Position numbers and translations under genes: made by a program
Shown: piece after piece, positions 32,590 to 44,637 of the stretch
Layout: every line of letters begins with the position of its first letter
Numbering within the stretch: position 1 is the stretch's first letter
Notes under the pieces: generated by a model
The model's input: only the letters and a program-made list of their open reading frames with translations
Database searches by the model: none
What the model was told of the DNA's origin: nothing
Origin: Polytrichum commune
Lineage: Eukaryota > Streptophyta > Polytrichopsida > Polytrichales > Polytrichaceae
Length of the DNA: 64,000 bases
Reading direction: 5' to 3'
NCBI GenBank assembly: GCA_950295325.1
Contig: OX485805.1
Coordinates: forward strand, 47,762,758-47,826,757

Positions 32590-34090
32590 TGAGCTTTTCT
32601 GGGGAGGTAGATATGGGCAGGGGCAACCCTCCCAAAAGAAAGCAAGATTTTTTGGATCCGACCAAAAACTTCTGTCCACCCTGCCTGACTTCAAAAAAAC
32701 CATTGCCCTTGCATTTTTGAAGGTCACTTGTCCACAAATCCCATATTGAGTACACGTCACCTTCAAGGTTCAAAATCTAATATATGTGTGTGCGTGTGTG
32801 TGTGTGTGCGCACTTCCACTTAATAAAGTAACCATTGACTGGGATTTCATTTCGGAAGTGAAATCGTCAATAAAGCATGTAGTTAACTTGGAACTCAAAA
32901 ATATTACAAAACCCTCATTAACATTGGGGTCATAATTTTTGTGACTTACCATTGAAAGGGGCTTTGTCATTTTAAAATGGAAGGGACTACAAATAATGTT
33001 TTATTTCTAGTATGTTTATTTTATAATAGTTCATATTAATACCTTCTACTCTCAACAAGGTATGCATACACATTTCAACTAATTAAGTGTGATTGAATGT
33101 AATTAAGTCTAAATAACCGTATTAGAAGGTAATTGAGGGCTGGGGATTCGTGGCACTCAAGTAAAATCATCCATCCAAGATATCGTGGATGAAGTGGCTC
33201 CAATAAAAAAAGCCCCCCTATGGGGTTGAGGGCCGATTCATTCGAATGTGACGTCACTAGACTAATTCGGGGCCTTTGACTCTATTTCCAGAATCAAATT
33301 GCCCAAAAATAGCCATGTAGATGATTCCTGTGTTTTTTTCATCCGCACGGATGATTTTACTTGAGTGCCACGAATCCCCGGCCGTAATTGAGCGCAAGGC
33401 CTAGGTTTCTACAAGTATACATACACATTCAAAACAAGTGTAATTAAGCACATCATTCCTCATATCTGAATTAATCATGATTAATTTCAGTTTGTTATTA
33501 TATAATTAATTAGGCTTAATTAAATTTGTAAGCATACTTCTTGATTAAATTTATTTTAATTAGGATTAATTAGACTTAATTATATTCAACCACACTTAAT
33601 TGATTTAAATTTGAATACTTTGTGAAAGTAGAAGGTATTACCTTAAACTATTATAGAATAAACATACTAAAAATAAATAAAAACATTAATTCTAGTTTCA
33701 TTTTAGAATGATAAAGACCCTTTCAATGGTAAGTCACAAAAACTATAACCTCAATGCTAATGAGGGTTTTGTAATGTTTTTGGCTTCCAAGTTGATTACA
33801 TGCTTTATTGACGGTTGCACATCGAAAATAAAATCCCGGTGAATTGCTCATTTACTCAATGGAAGTGAACAAATATATCGGGTTTTGGACCTTGAAGGTG
33901 AAGTGCACTCAATATGAGATTTGTGGATAAGTGGGCTTCAAGAATGCAAGGGCAATGGTCTTTTCGAAGTCGGACGAAACGGGCAGAAGTTTTCGGTCGG
34001 GTCCAGAAAATCTTGATTTCTTTTTGGAGGGCTGCCCCTGCCCGGATCTACCTCCCCCGAAAAGCTCGTAGGGGGAGGTTGAACGCCGAC
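32590..34090. mobile_element. Foldback-type repeat with long inverted arms, copy 1
   Basis: The left arm (about 32595-33110) and right arm (about 33560-34085) are inverted copies of each other: gactgggatttcatttcgga against aaaataaaatcccggtgaat, and accctcattaacattggggt against cctcaatgctaatgagggtt. A second copy with the same layout lies at 48880-50120. The centre is AT-rich (taattaggcttaatt). A 246-bp MITE interrupts this copy at 33138-33383. There are no coding frames. Confidence 0.8.
33138..33383. mobile_element. 246-bp MITE, Mutator-type (9-bp target duplication)
   Basis: The ends read GGCTGGGGATTCGTGGCACT and its inverted match (AGTGCCACGAATCCCCGGCC), with about 35 bp of terminal inverted repeat. 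Identical flanking 9-mers GTAATTGAG lie at 33129-33137 and 33384-33392. The second foldback copy (49417-49430) keeps the uninterrupted site ggtaattgagcgc. The 9-bp duplication is the size typical of Mutator-like elements. Confidence 0.9.
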
Positions 34091-35060
34091 CCTAAATTTA
34101 TGGTGCTCCTTCCAAATTGTCTGTACATATCTACTCGGGAGTCGCTTCCGAGTGCTTGGTCTATTGTGGCTGCATGCAACATGTATACTTAATACTCCAT
34201 TAATTGCTCCGTTTTACGTCCTTCTGATGTAGCTCTTGATTAATTACTGGCCAAAGGCCATTGAGAGTCTGAGACCATTCACTTTCCCGAGCTTCGAGTC
34301 ATCCCACCAACATCTGATTAACCGACATTCTGGCCTCAAGCCTTGGCCACTGATCAGGGAGATTTTGGAGCATAATTGGTTGAGATCCTAGTGTTTGCAA
34401 GTCCAACCGGTTACATGTTGACATCTTCGGTTTTCCTTTATTAAATTGGGGTATATCCTTCTATAGATTCTTTTAAAATGAGCAGTAATTTTTCTGAAGT
34501 CTTGAACTTCAACCGGTTGTTTTTCTAACTCAACCAGTTCATCTGTAACTAGCTACCGGTCCTTCCCGATCATAGGCCTTGGCATCCAGATTTAGGATTT
34601 GGGCGAACCAACCCATACACTTGTTTCTTGTTGGATGCCTAAACCCTTGCCTCCAATGAACCAGTGTACAGGTTGGTTCGCCCTAGCGACAAATTTAGAG
34701 AAACACAAGAATGATATTGCCCAACGTTTTGCCAAGCATCATCATCATCATCATCACCATCATCATCATATCAAAGACTAACACCTTAATCAAATTGATG
34801 ATATTGCTTTCCTTGTTGCATTTTTCAAGATGTCTCAAACATCTTCTGTTGCTCTTGATTGAATGCGAGATATGAAAGAATCATGTCCTTTTATAATGCA
34901 CATGCGTCTACACCAATGACAAAATTCTCACAAATCTCATGATTTGATCCAGAGATGGCATGCATGTAGATCACTTGAACAATATTTGCCATCCCATCCA
35001 TTAGGTGATCCATAGTGGTAATGTGCACCGGAAATCCTTAGAAGGTCACCCTACAATTGA
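34091..35060. repeat. Repeat B/D module, copy 1
   Basis: This matches 50130-50279 plus 51407-52200, which carries a PIF-type insertion. It includes a CAT/ATC microsatellite (34738-34770). Its 3' part has a minus-strand frame also present at 51929-52171 (MANIVQVIYMHA here, MANIVEVIYMHA there), suggesting a captured or once-coding segment. Confidence 0.75.
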
Positions 35061-35189
35061 CATATCATAGATGATGTGGCATTGGCATCTTTAGAAGATC
35101 ATCAGAGCTCGTAAATTCTTGTAACCTACTAGAGCTTCTTTATGCCCATAATTTCAGTATCTGAGGACTAAGAACATTCTGATTTGTCT

Positions 35190-35424
35190 TGTAGATGTAA
35201 AGAATTAAATGACCTGCATGCAACCATTTTCTCAAACAAACAACCCCCTCTTTCCTCCTTGAAAGTAAACATTCCCGTGTCCCCCTCTATCAGCACTACA
35301 TCATTCATGCCTGCTGATATTAGTGGTATTGACTATGTACACACACACCTGCAACCTCAGGGACATGTTAAGATTTGTCAGCCCAAAAGCAGTGGGCTAT
35401 GTCCCAAGATTGCCGATGGTCAGT
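35190..35424 (+). pseudogene. Exon-like fragment, unknown
   Basis: An open stretch (CKELNDLHATIF, then SISTTSFMPADISGIDYVHT, then GHVKICQPKSSGLCPKIADG) lies between an acceptor-like 'cttgtag' and a donor-like 'ggtcagt'. It has the amino-acid texture of a real exon but no recognisable family. It sits between transposon modules, so it is probably a captured or abandoned exon. Confidence 0.3.
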
Positions 35425-35730
35425 AACAAAGTAACCTACTGCGCACTTACGAGATACTAACATGCTCCAGTAATCTAAATATTTGTACAGCTTTTAGAAA
35501 TGTTGGTACAATGAAGTTGCCACAATTCGCTTAGTATTGAGCATTGTTAAACTTACTTGCTGGAAGTCTCAGCTGCAGTCTGAAGATGAAGGGATTTTAC
35601 AAATAATCGGCCATATGGGTCCCTTCAATAAATCTGGCTATAAACATGGAAGCATCTTGATTCATGCTCACCTACAAATTTAGGTGTTGCCATTGTGGTC
35701 GCACTCCGTTATTTTGTGAACATAACTTAC

Positions 35731-36345
35731 CCGGTCGGAATTGAAGGGTTAATTCCTTCACTACTTCCTCCAGCAAGTCATCATACGTCATATTCTCCAG
35801 TTCTACTACCACTTCATCAACTTCTGTTCCAATACTATCCCATTTTGAACTAGGGGATAGGAAATCCTTGTCTATAATGTTTTGGACTCTGTCGCAAACA
35901 CTTTCTGGAATACTGCATGTGATGCTCTCCAGGTCCTCCCAAATCTCATCAATCAAATTCTGCCCCACAGGTTTCAACTTCACTTGTAAAGGTGTCAAAC
36001 CAACCCACGGCTGTGCACTTGCATATAGAGCCAGTTTCTGTTCTACGAGTTCATTTGCGGAGTCATTGAGGAGTCGGCGATCCAACAAACGCTTCATAAT
36101 CTCCACTCCTCCACTTTCATCGCACTTCCTTAAAGGCATGCTGCCATCAACATTGTTAAGGCGTTTGCAATCCTCTGCATTCTTGTTCTTTCTCCCTTCA
36201 AGAATCAAGACATTGTACATATCCTTTCCTTCTTTGTCTTGATCCGCTAAAGACGACTCAATTTGGTCAATTTCTGCACTGGTGTCGTGCGGGAGTTGTA
36301 AATTTGGATGCAACTTGCTCGACTGCCTACAAGTGTTGCTTCCAT
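35731..36345 (-). pseudogene. DUF4378 domain exon, isolated gene fragment
   Basis: About 200 codons ending at a consensus donor (ccgg|gtaagt at 35731-35729). The C-terminal part has the DUF4378 pattern: GQNLIDEIWEDLESI, then CDRVQNIIDKDF, then MTYDDLLEEVVKELTLQFRP. DUF4378 occurs at the C-terminus of TRM/LONGIFOLIA-like plant proteins linked to cortical microtubules. The upstream part (SAEIDQIESSLADQDKEG) is hydrophilic. Stops lie just before 36345 in this frame and no other exons of such a gene are seen, so this looks like a fragment among transposons. I infer that the remaining exons were lost or left elsewhere. Confidence 0.65.
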
Positions 36346-36760
36346 GTTCGCAAGGGCTGCCTCATCATGTTGGGAGCCATGATGTTTTCCTGCTCACAAG
36401 TTGATGCATCGGCTGAGGTTTGCTCTGAAAACTTTGGAATTAGATCGCGGTTGCAGGCTGTGTTTCACTTGAAAGATCAAATTTTTTGGGACATCAGAAA
36501 ATTGGGGTTGGGGAACGTTGGCTATGGCTTGGCTATGGCTAGAAAACTTCACTAGCTTCAGATTCGTGTGCACACTGTCATTGTTAATCATCCTTCCTTA
36601 ACTCAAATCTACCCATCTTCTGGACATTCAAAGGATTTGATTACAGTTCCTGAATATGGCTTAGCAAGGGAGTACCACGAACTCTTTTGTGATGTCAGTG
36701 AGTACGTATTTGATCAAGTTCTTGGAATTCTCTTTCCTTATGTTTTGTGCTAGTCTAATG
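36346..36760 (+). pseudogene. Unrecognised coding-like fragment
   Basis: Two consecutive open stretches (GIRSRLQAVFHLKDQIFWDI, then after a stop VHTVIVNHPSLTQIYPSSGH and YGLAREYHELFCDVSEYVFD) look like remains of one protein. The first part (about 36350-36465) exists in inverted copy at 38762-38789 plus 39544-39640. No family is recognised. Confidence 0.3.
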
Positions 36761-36862
36761 TAACGGTACCTGAGATTAAAAAAACTCGTTTTGGAAACCA
36801 TTCAAAATGGAGGTCCATCATGTGATTGCATTCATAAATTGGGAGTAAATAGGGTGGCCGGA

Positions 36863-37426
36863 TTCTCTAGTGATGTGTATTATAGACGTGGTTGCCTTGA
36901 CATGGTGGCGTGGAGTTTGATTGTACTCTCCACAGCAGTGTTGTAGATATCTGGCTTTCATTTCCAGGATGATGTTTGTATGAACTTGTGGCTGAACATC
37001 CTGTTTCCTATCTGGATATGAGCGTTTCCTCACATGGTGAGGTTTGCTTTGATTTTCGGATGTGATGGTGAGACAGGGAGCTTGTAGAAGTTGCTATCCT
37101 TTGAATTCTTTTAATCCCATAGTGGAAGGATGTGGTATGATATCAGCTCTAATTCTTGTATCATGTTCGAGTGCGGATACTCTTCGTGGGATATTTTGGC
37201 TCGAACTATTACAGAGCATGAGGTTAGTTAACGAAGTGCTTGAATTTGTAGTTTGTCGTGGGTGGTATCTGTTGAAGAATTATGCGTTGCTTGCTAAGTG
37301 ACTTGATGGCTTAGTTTTATGAGACAAACCATCTTCAGATCTTGTCCTGGTCGATCCCTAATTTGTGCAATGTGGAGTCCGTGTGTAGATCCTCTTCCAT
37401 CTTTCTTGCCCAAGGTTGTCCAAGTC
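36863..37426. repeat. Inverted repeat E, left copy (outer boundary of the TNL region)
   Basis: 564 bp, nearly identical to the reverse complement of 45399-45958. The outer end is TTCTCTAGTGATGTG; the inner end is just after 'caaggttgtccaagtc'. A parallel open frame of about 79 codons occurs in both copies (GACRSCYPL, GRIFWLEL-like), but its conservation follows overall identity. No matching target duplication was found at the outer ends. Confidence 0.92.
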
Positions 37427-37427
37427 T

Positions 37428-37830
37428 TCTAAAGTTTGTAGAGTTCCTCCATTAAGCTATGGCTTCCATTAGTACGTTATCAAGATCACCACGAAGATCT
37501 TCCATACACACACTCATAATACATTCTAAACGCTAGCCGTCAACAATGAAATGCAATAATGAAGCAAAAGCTTCGCATGTCCGTCATTCACCGAATCGCT
37601 ACAAGCCTACAACGAACACATAACCTAAACCCTAGAACCAGATGACATCCGCCTATTTCACAATTCATCCGGGTAAAAATCTTCCTCCTTAAAATGGTTG
37701 CCGGTTGAAATCCTTCTTTTTCCCTTTGAAAAAGCACCACTTTTACATCCTCCACTTTCCCAATTCAACCAGACTTTTCACAAAACCAACCGGCCACCAT
37801 TACACTAAATACCAGTTCTCCCCGACATTG
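37428..37830. repeat. Inverted repeat C, right copy
   Basis: The reverse complement of 31541-31983, starting directly at the inner end of inverted repeat E. The direct abutment marks a rearrangement or insertion junction. Confidence 0.85.
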
Positions 37831-38789
37831 GCCACAACTCCACATGACTTCAAACCAAAACTTTACGGCTTGTTGGCACCACTTGCTTACTTAACTAACG
37901 TATTATTCAGTAACCCCCGTATTTAGACCCTCACTTGGGTTGGGGTGTAGGCCCGTTGTTGACATTACATCAATAAGCAGCTACTACATGATGGTCTCCT
38001 TCCAAAGGAAGAGGTTTTCATCAAAAAGAAAACTCATGGTAATTTACAATGGTTTGTCCAAAAGTTCACAATACATAGTCTGAGTGCTCCTCCTAAATAG
38101 AGAATATTAGAATCAAAAAAGAAATATGCTCATGTGATGCCAAGTCCCATGAAATGCAACTAATGAGCTATGTGATGTTATGTACATACTACTAAGTTAA
38201 TTTACACAAGTGTTGGTGGTTGTGATTTTGATCCATCTTCAACCACCCAGTAGGATTTCAATCAAATTTCTTTTTACATATGAGGTGGAATTGTAGTTGA
38301 AGAGCGGATTTGAGCTCAATTACCATTCCTGTTGTTGGTGCAATATTATCCCGTGGAATGTTGACAAATGATTTATGGATTTTGTAGTATAGTTTGTCAA
38401 TGACAATTGAAGATGATAACATTGACTAGTAGGTAAATTACTCAATTGCTTGTGATTGTGGTTTGGGCCCATATTGAACCATGAACAAAATTTGTTTTGC
38501 GTTTACACAACAAGGTCAACCCATGAAGTGGATTTGAACATTGGATTGTAAGTTGTAAGGTGGATTTGTGCTCAAGTATCATCCTTCATGTTAGTTTGAT
38601 CCGTAGAGCGGAGTAAAGATACTTATGCTTTCTTGTGTAAAGTTTGTCAAAGAGTAATTAGAAAACCTTCCCCATGCTCACGCCACACTCAACAACAAAC
38701 CAAAACTTTTACAACTTCTCACACTTCCTTAAATGCTTAAAAAAAATTAATTTTGGAAGTGCAACCCAGCCCGCAACCGCAATCTAATT
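37831..38789. other. No gene seen
   Basis: AT-rich sequence without motifs. Its last about 30 bp (38762-38789) belong to the inverted copy of the 36.4-kb fragment that the next element interrupts. Confidence 0.5.
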
Positions 38790-39543
38790 GGGGCCATTCA
38801 CGGTTGGGGTACTACTTTTGGCCGTCTAACGGAAAACGGACTTTTTTGGATAACTTCACATGCTTGGTATGCTTAGATTTGTATTGTGAAGCATATTTTG
38901 GATCATACCTACATTTCATACTCCATATCGAGTACACTGACAAAGTTAATTTAGAAGGAATAGGGTCATCTAAGATATCCTTTTGGTTCCTTAAAGGACA
39001 TTCAGGAGTGTTGTCTTAATTGTTCACCTTAGGATCAAGGAATGAAAAGGACAACAAGAATCTATCGAAACGATCCCAAATTTTTTCCTCACACTCATCG
39101 TTCAAGTGTGTACCAATAGAACCAAATATGTATTGAATAGCAATTGCCCAACTTTACATGTGGCACCAAACATGTCCAAATATACATATACTCACGGCCA
39201 CACGTAAAAGGAACATCTAGTATTAGAATTGGACAAAAAAATTTATATGAATGGACACATGACATTTTTACCAAGGTACCAAGATACATAACAGGAAATA
39301 ATTGACCACCAATGCACACCTAAATAGCAAAAAAATGCCACTGATGTGGCCTAGGGTTTAGGGTTTAGGGTGATTATTAAATAAATAAATAAAATCTTTC
39401 TTGATAAAGCTTATGAACTATCTACTTATTTATGTAAAATTTATTGATCAAATAATAATAAATCATGATAAAAACCAAGATCAATGCGACAAAGTCCTTA
39501 AGTCCTTTGTCCCAAAAGTAGTACCCCAACCGTGAATGGCCCC
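38790..39543. mobile_element. 754-bp non-autonomous DNA transposon with 32-bp terminal inverted repeats
   Basis: The ends are GGGGCCATTCACGGTTGGGG and the exact inverse at 39524-39543, extended by tactacttttgg. It is flanked by AATT on both sides. The uninterrupted site is preserved in the inverted copy at 36440 (ctttggaattag). A 4-bp AATT duplication is the simplest reading, but its palindromic nature leaves 2-4 bp possible. It has no transposase frame and includes a three-unit telomeric tract at 39352-39370. Confidence 0.85.
39352..39370. repeat. Short telomere-type repeat (TTTAGGG)
   Basis: About two and a half units of tagggtt in perfect register inside the 754-bp element. It identifies a plant-type telomere repeat sequence but is interstitial. 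Confidence 0.85.
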
Positions 39544-39640
39544 AATTCCAAAGTTTTCAGAGCAAACCTCAGTCGATGCATCAACTTGTGAGCAGGGAAA
39601 CACTGACAAAGAACATGATGGCTCACAATGCTCACCTTCT

Positions 39641-41210
39641 CAAACTCAAAGTCCAACTAATTCAAACTCAAAGCCCTGAAAGTCCCAGATGATTCGACAT
39701 GATTCCTCAAGTTCTCGTATTTTGACAGTGTGTCTCTTGATCTGGATTCCAAACTCAAAGTCCTCCAGCCTCAAACTCATATTCCTGCGATTAAATTCAG
39801 CCACATATGTTTCATTGCACATGATTCAACAGATGCATCAACACCTCACAGTCAATCCTGACAGAATTCGTCCATGGTGGAAGGATGGGGTTTGTGGATG
39901 AAAATATCGAGCACTAATCATCCACCTCTACTCCACCTTCATGCGCCCGTTCTCTATGACTAGATCATTCTTCAGGTCATATTTTGTTATACTCTATGTC
40001 ATTATAAGCTAAGCGGGTCTTAAGCACACACTCTTCTCTCTGCACCCACTTCTTCCAGGCATGAAAATACGCAATTCGTGTGCAATATTTAGCAAATTCA
40101 AATCGTGTCCGCACCCATTCTCCTCATGATATAATGAGGTCCTATGAATATTTTATTATGTTTATGTCCACGATGTTCCCCTTGCATCAAGGTCGGTTGG
40201 CTAGGTTTACCAGCCATTTATGTGGAATGGCATCGTGGGGAACAATACTCAACGTTATAAACCACTTTGACATCTTTTTGAATGGGTTTGCCCTTCATGT
40301 TGTTGAGCTCAAAAATTAAGTGATCCACATTATACTTTGATTTAAAGGCCCAATTCCCTTGAAAAACATTTGTCAATATTGTCAAATATGTGAATCTATC
40401 TATCTTTATTATCAAAAGATAGAAATTATCTTGTTCGTGAATCGTTACTTCCTTAGTTGAAACAAAACGGATTACTTTTGGACACTAACAAATGAGGATG
40501 AACAAGGTTCACAACATGCTCTCTAATTTATGAGGTTTCAACTCTCATAAGAATTGGATGGTAGCCATTCAAGTTTGCAAAGATGAAGTACATGCGGAGG
40601 ACCAATATTTGAATAGCATGGAATCTCATATCAAACATCATACAAATACATGGAATTTGCGGAAAATCCCACATGCAACTATCAAACTCTGAGCAAGTGA
40701 AGAATAATTACAATAGCTCATGATGAAAGTAAAGCTATTGAAGAAAAAATAGGAACGTGGTTATCAAGTTAAGGTGGTTCGCCAATCCAACCATTAAACA
40801 AGTTCAAAGGGCAATGCACATCCACTATTCCATGTGCTTATTTGAACTTACCAAGTTCAGACAATGGTTCACAAGATTCAATCGCGCTTCGTAGTGTTTC
40901 CTACAAGAAGAACACCATATGCACCTTAAATTAACTTCCAAACAAATTCAATGGACTTTCAATATGCAAACTGAATGCAAATCATTTTCCAACCATCTAA
41001 ATTATTCAAAAAAATTATAAATTATTTCATGTAATATGCACAAATATTTGTCTAGCAACTTATGTTCAGTGTTTGCGATTGCTTTTTATCAAAAGCGTCC
41101 AATAATAGAAGAGCATTCAATGGCCTACATGTCAGTTGAAATTGTATGAAACTATCAGGCATTTGACTTGAACCATTCCTGTATTTCAACAGCACATTAT
41201 CAAATAAAAC
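39641..41210. other. No gene seen
   Basis: Between the 754-bp element and the TNL stop codon only short, motif-free frames occur. The part near 41000-41200 may contain the TNL 3' UTR. Confidence 0.5.
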
Positions 41211-41219
41211 ACTCATACA

Positions 41220-44200
41220 TCAATCCTTAAATTGGAGGGAACACACCTGTGAGGAAACTCCAAATTTCCCGATAATTCTTGATGTTACATGTTGCTGACC
41301 GATTGATACACGTAATGTATTTAGGCCAACATGGAGGTCCATAAACATTGAATCCGAAGATTGGCTTGAAGAAGCATAAGTCTCGAACAACTTCTTACAC
41401 CCCATGACATTTAAGGCCATCAAATTCTCGGACTTCGTGAGGTCAGGCAAAGCTTTCAGCTCATCGCAATATGATACATCCAAATGTTTCAAGTTCTTCA
41501 TGATGGGGCAGCTTTCCAATTCATTTGTGAGAGACCAGGACGATTTCAGATCAAGAAACTCCACATTTATCCATCCCTCCAGGTTGAGAAGTTCTGGTCC
41601 ACAATGTCTCAGATACCAACAATCTCTGAAGCTAATCTTGCGCATGCTCTTGGAATTTGGAAATAGGGGAAAGTCCTTCAATCCATATGACTTCCAAATT
41701 GCCAGTTCCTGAAGATTATGGCAATTTCGAAGATCGATTGCTATGGTGTGGAATACCCATGTCAACTGAAGCACTCGCAGGGATGTCAATGGTTTGCAAT
41801 CTACAACTTTGGCACAACAAGGAGACCATCTCATCCAGACGAGTTTATTTCGAGTCTCCAACCCTTGAAGATGTTCCAACTTTCGACACTCGAGCAACTC
41901 CACGCTGCGTAATTCTTCAAGGCCATCTAGCTCCAAGCTTTGCAATTCATCACAATGGTCCACTTTAAGTACTTCAACATTTGCACACTTATCCAATTTG
42001 GCTTGCTTGAAGCTCTCAAGATTACCCACATTGCTGAATCGCATCCTTTCAAAAGGAAATGGTTTGGCCCCCCTCGGATTCCTCGTAAGGGATTGTGGTA
42101 TGTTGTTGTCATTCTTGTGATACAAATGAGCTCGTCCCTGCTCATTGTCGTCTCTCTTCACTTCCGCTTCAGCAAATTCCAAGTAAAGGTCATGGATGCT
42201 GATAAAGTCTGTGAGGTCATCCCATTGGTTCAAAAGACCTCGAGCACTAAGAACCTCCAACTACACCCCAAACAAATTAGTGTTGAGTACTAAAACGATA
42301 AATTGTATCTATAGATTGTCATGTATGTCTTCAATCTCTAGATGCCAGAACTAGGCTACCTCTCGATCCTAAAGAGCATTTCTCTAATCATTTATGTAAA
42401 ACGAACTGCATTCTAGACCACTCTCAATTAGCCATTCCTCATATTGCACTTTTCTATCTAAACGGTGGGAAGTACACAATAAATGCATTATCACACATTT
42501 GGTGAACTCACCATATCCTTGACAACCTCGATTTCTTGTGCATACACGATGCTCAACCACTCACACACTTCTTCCACTGTTGGTGCTTTGCACTCGTTAT
42601 AATATCGTTCGGGTGCATATATGGCCACATCTAGAAACATGGCTCTATGATCATCTTCTGGCAGCATGTCAAAACTTGTCCGCAAAACAGATCTGACATC
42701 TTTCATTTTGGTTCCCAAAATCTTTGGATTGTTAAGCTTCTCAATCCACTTGCTTGGGAAGGGTGTCAATGTCTTCATGAACAACCCTAGAACTTTCAAT
42801 GCCAAAGGATGAAAGTGGTATACACGAGACATTTCCGTGTCCCCTCTTTTGGAGTACCGAGCATAAGAGATGCAATCCCTAACAACTTTAAGATGCTCGG
42901 GATTTGCAAGTTTAATGGTTGAGGGGCTAGGACACGCATGGTGCAAGAATAGGCCCATGGCATCCTCCTCCCTAAGATCAGGCATCGCAAAGCAACATTC
43001 TTCCTCAATATCCAAGTTTCTCAAGGTTTCCTTGCATCGTGCCGTCACTAGTACTTTGCTCTCCCGATGGAGTTCATTAGTTAGATAACCATGTGCTTCT
43101 CCAAGAGATGCAGGGTCATCCCAAACATTGTCAATCGCTAGAAACACCTTATGGCTTCCAACTCTCTCCTTGTATAGGCGTCGCCCCTACACAACACAAA
43201 GGGTTTCAGGTAACAAGCTCCACACATTGATGAAAACGAATTCCCTCTGTTACAAAGCCCTGCCATAATCAAATTATGACCATGCGAGATAAGTCAGTGA
43301 CCTAGTAATTCACAATACCTTGTCAACGTCTGTGACGGAATTGAGGAGTTCATCATGTGCACCCGTCAAAGCTCTCAACACTTCTCTTTGTGATTCAAGA
43401 GAGTTTTTGGTTTTGCTTCTGATCTCTATGAGACATGCCCTTCCAAAAAACTCTCCCACAAACTTATTGTAAGCAATCTGGCAGAGGTTGGTTTTTCCAA
43501 TGCCACCCAGTCCATAAATGCCAATGATTGGACATTTCACCATCCCCGTCCGCCTGGACTCCTCGAACATTGCATCAATATCCTGTCCCACATAAAAATG
43601 ACACACAATTGAAATAAGAGGAGTGCTCATTGGATTATCCACTTTGAGATGGCATGTTGGATTTGTGCACACTCAATGATGGACAAGTAACATGTTCATC
43701 AACATACTTCAAAGCAACTGAAACGAAACAAATTTTCTAGTGAACTAAGAAATCTTATTATAGCAAATCTCAACCCGTGTTACTTACTTCACACAAATGC
43801 GTGCCACCTTTCACATGAGAATCATCATATAAAACATTTGGAGGAACCGATCTGAACACCGATTCTACTATACTCTCGATGTACTCATCTTCAGTTTGTC
43901 TTGTTCCGCAATACTCAACGCCGTTATGTCCACCCAAAACCCTCAATGCATTCTCCCAGCTCAAAATGGCCAAACGTTCGTCAGACTCTTTCAGCCTCTC
44001 CCATTTCTCAAACCAAACCCTTTGTCGTTCAAGCTCTTTGAACTCGGCAACCGTCAATCTATAAAACAATGGCAAAATCTTCATCTCAGGGTTGACACCA
44101 TCCTTGGCCTCCACAAAAGAAGCCAACTCCAACATGGGCCACTTGCTTTTAAAGTAATCGTCTGAGACTACAACAATTCCCAGTCGACATTGTTTGCTAG

Positions 44201-44637
44201 CTTGAAAGATGATGTTTGCAAAACTTATCTCCCAGAGGCAAGCTGTCCTCGCGCACGTCGAAGAAAGGGTAGTGATGGACTGAAATTAAGCGTTGACACA
44301 GATGGCTGACAAAAGCCTTGTCTGCGCCACTGTGGCTCAGGAACACCTTGTGTTTCTTCTCAAGCCCACATGGGCCACCGTCTATCCTGTGAAATCAAAA
44401 TTTCACACTTCTCACCAAGACCTAGGCAACCAAGACTCACTTGATTGATAGCATAGCCTCCTCGTCAATCAGGTGCTAGATTGTTATCAAATCAACCATA
44501 AATCTCAATATAACCCCAAATTCGAGGTTCGCCAGATAGATTGCATTGAAACAAGAATAAATCAAATTATACCTTCGTTGCCTTGTGGCAGGTGAAGGCT
44601 CGGACGAAGTGTTGGCCTCTTCAACGTCACCATCCAT
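41220..44637 (-). pseudogene. TIR-NBS-LRR (TNL) immune receptor gene with a frame break in the TIR
   Basis: Five exons with GT-AG borders in consistent phase: 44637-44573 (ATG at 44637), 44386-43788, 43583-43319, 43186-42512 and 42260-41220. Exon 2 is the TIR domain: HKVFLSHSGADKAFVSHLCQ, FFDVREDSLPLG, then after a frame break near 44235-44229 QASKQCRLGIVVVSDDYF. The NB-ARC has the P-loop GIYGLGGIGKTN (exon 3), kinase-2 VFLAIDNVWDD, KVLVTARCKETL and an FHPLALKVLG box (exon 4). An MHD-like IHDLYLEFA opens exon 5, followed by about eight leucine-rich repeats. TNLs detect pathogen effectors and trigger immune signalling; the TIR often acts as an NADase. The break makes this copy probably non-functional unless it is a sequencing error. 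The gene lies inside inverted repeat E. Confidence 0.88.

Noticed and set aside
37062-37301. Conserved 79-codon frame in both copies of inverted repeat E as a gene
   Set aside because: Conservation matches the overall identity of the repeat; there is no domain, and the frame ends differ.
39352-39370. Chromosome end or telomere
   Set aside because: It is less than three units long and lies inside a small transposon.
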